DNA from: Candidatus Sabulitectum sp.
GTDB taxonomy: Bacteria > Fermentibacterota > Fermentibacteria > Fermentibacterales > JCC-6
NCBI GenBank assembly: GCA_023139045.1
Contig: JAGLOJ010000080.1
Coordinates: 1 to 59,639 of the forward strand
DNA: 59,639 bases
Direction: 5' to 3'
The notes under the pieces were generated by a model. That model worked only from the letters and a program-made list of their open reading frames with translations. It ran no database searches and was not told the DNA's origin. Below are positions 45,971 to 52,937 of this stretch, one piece after another (the stretch's first letter is position 1; each line of letters begins with the position of its first letter). The position numbers and the translations under genes were made by a program.

Positions 45971-46728
45971 CTCAACTCTATCTTTATTGATCCGGAGGAA
46001 TTTGCACCCTTAAGAGAACTGACCATACCCCTTACAGTATTTTCCACCATTCTGGCAGGAAAACCGATCAGGGGAATTTTCTTTCCATTGCACTCAAGAG
46101 CAACTCCACCTGGCAGACAACCGGAACAGGTGGAGCACTTGTCTCCCGACAGACAGGAATACATCTCTGCGACCATGGCGGCAGCAACTGCAGTAACTCT
46201 TGCGGAAAAAGTTCCCAGTTCCAGTGAAGAATGATGATCCCCCACAACGGAAAGATTACCTGTTCTTTCTGTTCGTATTTCACTCAACGGAGAAGTTCCG
46301 GCAATACCTGAACAGGCAATGATCAACTTGTCGGGAAAAACAGTGGACCATTCCTCAATAAGAAAAGCTTTTATTTCTGAATCATCAACTGCCTCAACAA
46401 GAACATCGCATTCCTCAAATGCTGCACATGCATTTTCAGGGGTAAGCCGTGTAATTTGCTTTTCTATCTCAATATCGGGGTTGATTCTCAACAAATTTTG
46501 CGCCAGAGCTTCAACTTTGGGCATGCCCACCTGATCAGCGAAGAAAAACTGTCTGTTCAGGTTCTGAATTTCAATTTTGTCAAAATCAACTACCACCAGA
46601 GATTCTGCCCCTGCCCGAGCCAGCAGCATGGCCACATTCGAACCTATTCCTCCGGCTCCGGCAATTCCTATTTTTATGCTGGAAAAAGCATCAATCAAAC
46701 CCTCAGGACAGTCTCTAAAAATTGTCAT
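45955..46728 (-). CDS. ThiF/MoeB-like adenylyltransferase
   Basis: 257 residues. An E1-like enzyme with the nucleotide loop IGIAGAGGIGSNVAMLLARAG, VDFDKIEIQNLNRQ, VEAVDDSEIKAF and a Cys cluster CSTCSGC near residue 210. Closest in look to the ThiF group that adenylates the sulfur-carrier ThiS C-terminus. No thiS or moaD is adjacent, so a role in thiamin, molybdopterin or tungstopterin sulfur transfer cannot be separated. The nearby tungsten-enzyme cluster makes the last possible (inference). A short copy of its 5' end recurs near 49360-49390. Confidence 0.75.
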   Translation of the reverse strand: MTIFRDCPEGLIDAFSSIKIGIAGAGGIGSNVAMLLARAGAESLVVVDFDKIEIQNLNRQFFFADQVGMPKVEALAQNLLRINPDIEIEKQITRLTPENACAAFEECDVLVEAVDDSEIKAFLIEEWSTVFPDKLIIACSGIAGTSPLSEIRTERTGNLSVVGDHHSSLELGTFSARVTAVAAAMVAEMYSCLSGDKCSTCSGCLPGGVALECNGKKIPLIGFPARMVENTVRGMVSSLKGANSSGSIKIELSQIRS

Positions 46729-46791
46729 GCTTCTCCCTTCAACACACTATCTGACTCTATAAACTTTATCGAAAAGCAAATTATTCTGTTG

Positions 46792-48303
46792 TTAATCCGG
46801 AAGAATTTGCCAATCGTTCTTTGTGTAAAAATTAAAATAGAATCTTTCCAAAAAGATGGAAACAAGCGTATAATTGTCATGAAAATATGGATTAAGCCAG
46901 AGTTCAACTTCACTAATACCAAATAAATCAGCCTCTATCTCGGATGTTGAAAGCGGATGGTCAGAAAACCTTGAATACATAAACAAAATAATCTCTGGAT
47001 GCCTGCTGAGAATATAGAGACCATCGCCTTTCTCGTGACCCGGAATTCCTTCTCCCATTCCGGGAATTGATCGTTCGGCTATGTGTCTGTCGCAAAGTCC
47101 GTGCATATCTATTGTACACAACTGAGATTGATATGGTATAACCCCTACATTCCCTGTAGCAATCCAGGTATCAGCAGGAAATTCCGAACTCAACCATTCA
47201 GCAGCTGCAATGTGAATAGGAATGAGATGCCGTCTCCTTAGAGAATAATTCCTGATATTCCTAAAAGAATAGTGGCAACTAAATGATAGTACTAATAATA
47301 ATGGAACATAGGCAACGTAATACTTTTTATTCTTGACTGACTGAAGCAATAATGGTAAAATAGACCCAGTTATTACCACTAATAATGCTACTGGTAATAT
47401 ATAATACCTGTTTGTAGGTCTAAAGTCACCACCAATATACATAACATAAACTGTGTAAAAGAGCATTACAGCTGATAAAACAAATACAGCAAAAGAATCC
47501 CGAAGCTTTCTCGCCTTTCTCGAAGCAACCATACCAATACTCAAAGCGATAATTAAAGGTATTATATCCATTATTAGTTGCTTTAGAGCATACATTCCCC
47601 TACTCAAGGCGTTTATTCCGCCTCCCACTTTTGCATGAAATGTATTTGGCACATAATCTCCATAATAGAACCATCTAAATGCCATATGCGATAAAACTGG
47701 AATAGCAAAACAGATCCAACGAGCTTTAACCTGTTTCTTCAACATTAAATCATCGGTGCTTTTCCTCAATTTCAGGAGATCAAAAACAACAAGAATTAGT
47801 GCAATCCCAATTGCTTCCGGCCTTGTCAAAGCTCCAAAGGCTAAGAACAAACCGGAACCATATCCCCTTTCTTCGCTATTTTCGTGTTCTAATACGTATC
47901 TAGATAAAGCGGCAAGAACCAGAGCGACAAAAAAAAGAGTCTCGAGCCCCATCGCCGCTTCTCCCATGACAAACGGGAGATTAGCAAATAGAATGGATGC
48001 AGTAAAGGCTGCGCCTCTCAGACCTTTGGACAAAATATTCGACATTATTCCAACTAGCATAATCGCTAATGCCGCCGATATAATACTGATTACCCTGGCG
48101 TATACTATTGCATCTAAATTAAACAAGTATGGAACAGTCGATAAAATAATCCAACTGAAATTAGTGTACCCCTCTACATGTTCCCCGGGATTGAATACAA
48201 GTCCGTGTCCATCTGCCAAGTTTCGAGAATACCGAAGTCCGATATATGTATCGTCCTGTAGGCAGAAACCAAAAGACATTACATGAAAAACACCTACCAG
48301 CAT
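46792..48303 (-). CDS. GT-C-like multi-pass membrane protein (AftB/ZomB-like)
   Basis: 503 residues with about ten membrane helices. The first loop has LQDDTYIGLRYSRNLADG followed by GLVFNPGEHVEGYTNFSWI. This is the signature of lipid-linked sugar transferases of the AftB/ZomB-like GT-C type, with an acidic pair (DD) expected in catalysis. The C-terminal domain is soluble and external (DMHGLCDRHIAERS). The ATG at 48303 starts inside the first helix. A CTG at 48348 behind AGGAGGA would supply the missing N-terminus. Likely glycosylates a surface glycan or protein. Codon use is AT-richer than its neighbours. Confidence 0.7.
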   Translation of the reverse strand: MLVGVFHVMSFGFCLQDDTYIGLRYSRNLADGHGLVFNPGEHVEGYTNFSWIILSTVPYLFNLDAIVYARVISIISAALAIMLVGIMSNILSKGLRGAAFTASILFANLPFVMGEAAMGLETLFFVALVLAALSRYVLEHENSEERGYGSGLFLAFGALTRPEAIGIALILVVFDLLKLRKSTDDLMLKKQVKARWICFAIPVLSHMAFRWFYYGDYVPNTFHAKVGGGINALSRGMYALKQLIMDIIPLIIALSIGMVASRKARKLRDSFAVFVLSAVMLFYTVYVMYIGGDFRPTNRYYILPVALLVVITGSILPLLLQSVKNKKYYVAYVPLLLVLSFSCHYSFRNIRNYSLRRRHLIPIHIAAAEWLSSEFPADTWIATGNVGVIPYQSQLCTIDMHGLCDRHIAERSIPGMGEGIPGHEKGDGLYILSRHPEIILFMYSRFSDHPLSTSEIEADLFGISEVELWLNPYFHDNYTLVSIFLERFYFNFYTKNDWQILPD

Positions 48304-48437
48304 GGAGAAAGCAACAAGGCTCTTCTCGAATTTGCTTATCCGTAACAGAACAGTCCTCCTTTTATATAACTAGAGCCAATCCGGAAACTGAATACTAATT
48401 CACAATACCCATTAATTGAGTGCGCGAGGCTTGACAT

Positions 48438-48509
48438 GAGTGCCGTAATTCGTTATATAACAACGAGTTACCCTGCAAGAAACAACCCTTGACCGAAAGA
48501 ACGGCACTC
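48438..48509. repeat. Inverted repeat before the transposase remnant
   Basis: GAGTGCCGT (48438-48446) and ACGGCACTC (48501-48509) are perfect inverted copies 54 bases apart, just before the ATG of the transposase-like frame at 48512. They could be an insertion-sequence end or a regulatory stem. Confidence 0.4.
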
Positions 48510-48511
48510 AC

Positions 48512-49116
48512 ATGAAGAATACACTATTCTCCTCCGAAAACAAAGACCTTGGGCTTTTTTTCACTCTTGATGTTGATACCGAACTCAGCAAGATTCTGCG
48601 GAAAGCGTTAGAACTTTACAGAAGATATCCAAGAATAGAGAGATTGATTACCAGAGATCTTGACGTCTACGGCATAGAAAAGAAGAAGGAGCGACTTCTT
48701 GATGCTGCCTGGGTTTAGCAGCAAACTCTTTCTCTTGGTCTTAATTATTCGGAGTCCTCGGAAAATCCTGCTAAAATAAATCTTGCGCTGGGACGCAAGC
48801 GCATGGAACCTCTTGTAGTATACATTCTTCTACTACTGGAGGGAAATTTTCAGTCCCTGACAGATAAGCAGACATCGATTGGATTAGTGAAGAATTAACA
48901 GAAGCTCGCAGAATGCGTTCAGCAGTTGAGTCTCTCATGTTTGTGTTGAAATATGTGCTTGGATTTGGTAAGCTTCGCCGTCGTAACATTGAATCGGTCA
49001 GACTTGAAATGCTTCAGAAAGTGATTGTACACAACTTCAGACAGATGATTATTGTTGAAGAAAGGAACGAGAAAAGGCAAAGGCAGGAAAGAGCAAAAAT
49101 ACTTCAAGCATCCTGA
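48512..49116 (+). pseudogene. Transposase remnant (IS5/ISL3-like, decayed)
   Basis: A first frame of 68 codons (48512-48718, ELSKILRKALELYRRYPRIE) ends at TAG. Further open pieces follow in other frames. The last (about 48870-49116) reads WISEELTEARRMRSAVESLM, then LGFGKLRRRNIESVRLEML and VHNFRQMI. This matches the C-terminal end of DDE transposases, where the catalytic Glu region leads to a 'RRRN.E.VR.EML' helix. Several stops and frame changes show decay. The family assignment is tentative. Confidence 0.55.
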
Positions 49117-49408
49117 ATCAGGATGCCTCTTTGTTCCGTACTGAGTTATGCAACTCGAAGGGGCCGGGGTGTATTCTTTGGTAAGCATGGCGCAAGAGAG
49201 TAACCGGATTACCCGGATGAAGTGTGAAATTACACTTGGTAATTCGTCAAACACACTATTTTCTGCTTTGGAAGTGGGTTAGGCTCGGAGTAGAATACCT
49301 TTCAGGATGGGCTCTAACTAACTTTGTACTCTCAACATTCTGTGGTATTATCGCAGCAAAACCTTCCGGACAATCTCTGAACATGTTAATTGTGAGCCTT
49401 TAAAGAGG
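49117..49408. other. Scrap-filled intergenic region with a copy of the thiF 5' end
   Basis: On the minus strand 49358-49390 reads MFRDCPEGFAAII, homologous to the start of the ThiF-like protein (TIFRDCPEGLIDAF at 46728). The frame then becomes unrelated. The DNA match covers AGAGA-TGTCC and GGTTT. Apart from this I see no gene here. Confidence 0.45.
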
Positions 49409-49564
49409 CTACTCTCCTTGTAACGCCAAGCCAAAACCAGCGATTGCGAGAATTATTCCAACAGTGGCATTTCTGCCAAGCGCGGGAAAAATCAGAAAGA
49501 ACACGGCAACAGCAAAAACCCCGCCGCCCAGTAATCTCAGAAGAACCTTTCTCTTCCTATTCAT
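49409..49564 (-). CDS. Small two-helix membrane protein
   Basis: 51 residues: a basic start (MNRKRKVLLRLL), then two hydrophobic segments (GGGVFAVAVFFLIFPALG and ATVGIILAIAGFGLAL). No strong ribosome binding site is visible. Part of its end is duplicated with an internal 21-bp deletion at about 49685-49720. I recognise no family, and coding status is moderate. Confidence 0.4.
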   Translation of the reverse strand: MNRKRKVLLRLLGGGVFAVAVFFLIFPALGRNATVGIILAIAGFGLALQGE

Positions 49565-49795
49565 TATTCTGCACCCTTCATTAATAACACCCCGCTTCGC
49601 ATAATATATCCTCAGGGTTCAACGGTGCAAACGAGGTGTTGCCTCGGTAATTGGTAAATCGTTATGCATCAGAATCATAAAGCTCGCCCAAGCCTATTCC
49701 AACCATTGCGTTTCGACGATTATCTCCTTAGAATATGGCCACTGATTTTGAATAGCTCCAACTCATAATTAACTCGAACCTGGAGGGATATATAC
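49565..49795. other. 5' region of the aldehyde oxidoreductase unit, with a duplicated scrap
   Basis: 49663-49720 on the minus strand reads RRNAMVGIGLGEL, a shortened copy of the end of the small membrane protein at 49409-49564. Next to the AOR start there is a clear GGAGGG ribosome binding site (49782-49788). No firm promoter is recognised. Confidence 0.4.
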
Positions 49796-50584
49796 ATGTC
49801 CTGCAACTACTCCACACGGGAGATCCAGGAGGCGCAGAATGTTGTGGCCACCTTTAAGTACAAGCCGAAACCCGCTGTTAAGGGGTATACCGGTGAAGCA
49901 CTCAGGGTAGACCTTTCAAACTACTCCTTCAAGATCATCCCCATATCTGAAGAAACGAAGATAAAATTCACCGGCGGAAAGGGGTTTGACCTCTGGCTTC
50001 TCTGGAATGAAGTCAACGGTGACACGAAATGGGACAGCCCTGAAAACGGTCTCTGCATCTCCTGCGGACCTCTTGGTGGCACCCCTTCTTTCCCAGGTAC
50101 CGGAAAGTCAATCGTAACTACTATCTCCCCCACCACCGGATCTGTGATCGACAGTAATGTGGGCGGTCACTTCGGTCCTCTGCTGAAGTTTTCAGGCTTC
50201 GACGCAATGGTTGTTGTGGGCAAGCAGGAAAACAGAGACCACGTAATTTACATTGATGGAGATCAGGGAATCGTTCAGATCGTTCGCAATGAAAAGCTTG
50301 ACACAAACAGCCATATCGTGGCAAACCAGCTGGCAGACCTTTACTGCCTTGACGAGGAAGACAAAAGAAACATCTCCACTGTTTCTGCCGGAGTTGGTGC
50401 AGACCACTGCTACATCGGTTGTCTGAACTTCTCATGGTGGGACTGGCGCCGTGAACACATGCGCCTCAAACAGGCAGGTCGCGGTGGAAGTGGAACTGTT
50501 TTTCGCGGCAAGGGCCTTAAGGGGCTTGTTGCCAGAACCTCCAGCTCCCGCCCGGAGTGGCAGCACACAGAAGGGGGTAAATAG
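49796..50584 (+). CDS. Aldehyde:ferredoxin oxidoreductase N-terminal domain protein (stand-alone)
   Basis: 262 residues that match only the N-terminal domain of tungsten aldehyde oxidoreductases. GYTGEALRVDLSNYS opens the domain, TGGKGFDLWLLW is the glycine-rich pterin loop, CGPLGGTPSFPGTGKS and TGSVIDSNVGGHFGPLLKFS bind the pterin, and GRGGSGTVFRGKGLKGLVA closes it. It ends where a full-length AOR would go on into the catalytic helical domains. Those are found in the gene at 52937-54922. The next gene (NuoE-like) begins on the base after the stop. Predicted to bind half of the bis-pterin tungsten site and to need the partner for activity. Cytoplasmic. Confidence 0.88.
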   Translation: MSCNYSTREIQEAQNVVATFKYKPKPAVKGYTGEALRVDLSNYSFKIIPISEETKIKFTGGKGFDLWLLWNEVNGDTKWDSPENGLCISCGPLGGTPSFPGTGKSIVTTISPTTGSVIDSNVGGHFGPLLKFSGFDAMVVVGKQENRDHVIYIDGDQGIVQIVRNEKLDTNSHIVANQLADLYCLDEEDKRNISTVSAGVGADHCYIGCLNFSWWDWRREHMRLKQAGRGGSGTVFRGKGLKGLVARTSSSRPEWQHTEGGK

Positions 50585-51067
50585 ATGTCTTGCGACTGCG
50601 ATTGCGGATGCAAAAGCCCCGTTGATGTAATAATCGACAGGTGGAATGCCGACCCGGACTTCGTCATTGAGATGTTCCAGGACATTCAGGACGGATACAG
50701 ATGCATTCCCGCAGATGCTCTTGAGCTTGTTGCGGAAAGAACCGGCAAGCCAAGAGGAATTCTCTTCCATATTATTACCTTCTACAAGGCCTTCAGCCTT
50801 GAGCAGAAGGGTGAAACTGAAATACAGATCTGCACCGGAACAGCCTGTTATGTAAAGGGTGCTCCGGAAGTGCTTTCTGCTTTCGAGCGTGAACTGAAAA
50901 TCAACAGTGGTGAAACAACCCCCGACAAACAGTTCACCCTCTCTGAGGTTCGTTGTGTGGGTGCCTGCGGTCTGGCTCCTGTTGTAGTTGTAGGTGAAGA
51001 TGTCATCGGCGGAGTAACTCCATCAATGGTATCCGATATTGTAAAAAAGTACAGTAAGGAGGGCTGA
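50585..51067 (+). CDS. NuoE/HydC-like [2Fe-2S] subunit
   Basis: 160 residues. A helical N-terminal part and a thioredoxin-like [2Fe-2S] domain. The ligands C83-x4-C88 (CTGTAC) and C124-x3-C128 (CVGAC) are all present. The extreme N-terminus is unusually Cys-rich (MSCDCDCGC), which could bind a metal or be a quirk. It partners the NuoF-like flavoprotein in complex I, NAD-linked hydrogenases and formate dehydrogenases. Here the partners are the split aldehyde oxidoreductase. Stop and next start are separated by one base. Confidence 0.92.
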   Translation: MSCDCDCGCKSPVDVIIDRWNADPDFVIEMFQDIQDGYRCIPADALELVAERTGKPRGILFHIITFYKAFSLEQKGETEIQICTGTACYVKGAPEVLSAFERELKINSGETTPDKQFTLSEVRCVGACGLAPVVVVGEDVIGGVTPSMVSDIVKKYSKEG

Positions 51068-51068
51068 C

Positions 51069-52937
51069 ATGAACATAAATGAACTGAAATCCATACAGCA
51101 GTCAGCCGGAAAAGAATACGATTCCTACAAGTCTGCCCTTATGGTCTGCGCCGGTACCGCCTGTGTGGCCAACAAGGCATTGCCTCTCATTGATGCACTG
51201 AAGGAAGAGCTTCTTAAAAGAGGGCTCGAAAGAAAATACCTGGTTGTTCCCACCGGTTGCAACGGATTCTGTGCCCAGGGTCCCATCATGGTGGTTCAGC
51301 CTGAAGGCATCTTTTACCAGAAACTCACAGCTGAAGACCTTGGTGAGATAATAGAAAAGCATCTTGAAGGCGGCAAGCCTGTGGAAAGACTTCTTTACAA
51401 CCTTGACGGTGTTGCCATTCCCCGAATGAACGACATTCCGTTCTTCGGCAAGCAGAAGCTCCTTGCCCTGCGTCACCGGGGCATGCTCAATCCTGAATCA
51501 ATTGAAGACTACATAAGGATGGGCGGATACCAGGCTATTCACAAAATACTGACAGAAACAACACCAGCAGACACCATCCAGACGCTGATCAGAAGTGGCC
51601 TTCGCGGTCGCGGCGGCGGTGGATTCCCCGCAGGAGTCAAATGGCAGAGCTGTGTTGAAGCTGCCGAAAAAGCACAGAAAAAACCGGTTGTGGTCTGCAA
51701 TGCAGATGAAGGCGATCCCGGTGCTTTCATGGATCGCTCCATTGTTGAAGCTGACCCGCACTCTGTTATCGAAGGTATGATGGCCGGAGCATTTGCCATC
51801 GGCGCAGAACAGGGATTCATCTACATGCGCAAAGAATACCCTCTTGCCATGCACAGGCTTGAGGTTGCCCTTGACCAGGCCAGAGAAAAGGGTCTTCTGG
51901 GGAAAAACATTCTGGAAACCGGTTTCGATTTTGATATAGTGGTACACAGAGGCGCCGGTGCCTTTGTATGCGGAGAGTCCAGTGCCCTGATGGCTTCAAT
52001 GGCCGGGCTTCCCGGTGAACCCAGAGCCAAATATGTACGCTCGGTTGAAAAGGGATACAAGGATGGCCCAACCGTTCTGAACAATGTCGAAACATGGGCG
52101 AATGTTTCCCTTATCATTGAAAAAGGAGCAGAATGGTTTGCTGCCATAGGCACAGGGGATGTATCTGAAAACCCCTGGAATGGTTGCACAGGAACAAAGG
52201 TGTTCAGCCTTGTGGGCGACATTGAAAACATCGGTCTTGTTGAAGTGCCCATGGGCATCACTCTGAAAGAAATAATCTATGACATCGGAGGGGGAATTCC
52301 CAACGGAAAAGCCTTCAAGGGTGTTCAGACCGGAGGGCCTTCCGGTGGTGTTATCCCTTCGGAGAAGCTTGACCTGCCTGTGGATTTTGACAGCCTTACC
52401 GCAGAAGGCTCCATGATGGGTTCCGGCGGTATGGTTGTAATGGATGAAAACACCTGTATGGTTCAGATCGCCAAGTACTTTGTAGACTTCCTGAAAAGCG
52501 AAAGCTGCGGTAAGTGTACACCGTGTCGTGAGGGTCTTGTTGCTCTGGGGCAGATACTTGGAAGAATCACCGAAGGCAGGGGAAAAGAAGGCGATATCGA
52601 GCTTCTTGAAAGCTATGGTTCCACCATGAACGACAGCTGTCTCTGTGCTCTTGGTAAAGATGCACCCAACTCTGTGATCAGCACCATCAAATACTTCAGA
52701 GACGAATATGAAGCTCACATCAAAGATCACATCTGCCCTGCCGGCAAGTGCCACGATCTTATCAAGTACACCATTGACCCTGAGAACTGTACCGGCTGCA
52801 CCCTCTGTGCCATCAAGTGCCCGGTGGATGCCATTACCGGATCCCGGAAAGATGTACATGTAATAAACCAGGAGAAGTGCATCAAATGCGGGGTCTGCCG
52901 TGATGTCTGCAACTTCAACGCCGTGGAGGTGAAATAA
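51069..52937 (+). CDS. NuoF/HydB-like NAD(H)- and FMN-binding subunit
   Basis: 622 residues. In order: a thioredoxin-like [2Fe-2S] domain (C27, C32, C64, C68), a 51-kDa flavoprotein domain with LRGRGGGGFPAGVKW (NADH/FMN loop) and CNADEGDPGAFMDR, a [4Fe-4S] motif SCGKCTPCREG near residue 480, and a C-terminal 2x[4Fe-4S] ferredoxin domain (CTGCTLCAIKCPVDA, CIKCGVCRDVC). This is the HydB-type layout known from bifurcating hydrogenases and NAD-linked enzymes. It carries electrons between NAD(H) and the catalytic partner, perhaps with ferredoxin as a second acceptor. The stop overlaps the next start (TAATG). Confidence 0.94.
   Translation: MNINELKSIQQSAGKEYDSYKSALMVCAGTACVANKALPLIDALKEELLKRGLERKYLVVPTGCNGFCAQGPIMVVQPEGIFYQKLTAEDLGEIIEKHLEGGKPVERLLYNLDGVAIPRMNDIPFFGKQKLLALRHRGMLNPESIEDYIRMGGYQAIHKILTETTPADTIQTLIRSGLRGRGGGGFPAGVKWQSCVEAAEKAQKKPVVVCNADEGDPGAFMDRSIVEADPHSVIEGMMAGAFAIGAEQGFIYMRKEYPLAMHRLEVALDQAREKGLLGKNILETGFDFDIVVHRGAGAFVCGESSALMASMAGLPGEPRAKYVRSVEKGYKDGPTVLNNVETWANVSLIIEKGAEWFAAIGTGDVSENPWNGCTGTKVFSLVGDIENIGLVEVPMGITLKEIIYDIGGGIPNGKAFKGVQTGGPSGGVIPSEKLDLPVDFDSLTAEGSMMGSGGMVVMDENTCMVQIAKYFVDFLKSESCGKCTPCREGLVALGQILGRITEGRGKEGDIELLESYGSTMNDSCLCALGKDAPNSVISTIKYFRDEYEAHIKDHICPAGKCHDLIKYTIDPENCTGCTLCAIKCPVDAITGSRKDVHVINQEKCIKCGVCRDVCNFNAVEVK

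Noticed and set aside
45955-46728. Calling the ThiF-like gene moeB on the strength of the nearby tungsten enzyme
   Set aside because: No moaD or thiS lies adjacent, and the sequence does not separate the two roles. The name would be guesswork.
51996-52859. Long minus-strand open frame opposite the NuoF-like gene (and similar ones at 3164-3694 and, on the plus strand, 35434-36186)
   Set aside because: They are shadows of strongly supported genes. They have no ribosome binding site, signal or recognisable domain, and arise from codon bias of the true strand.
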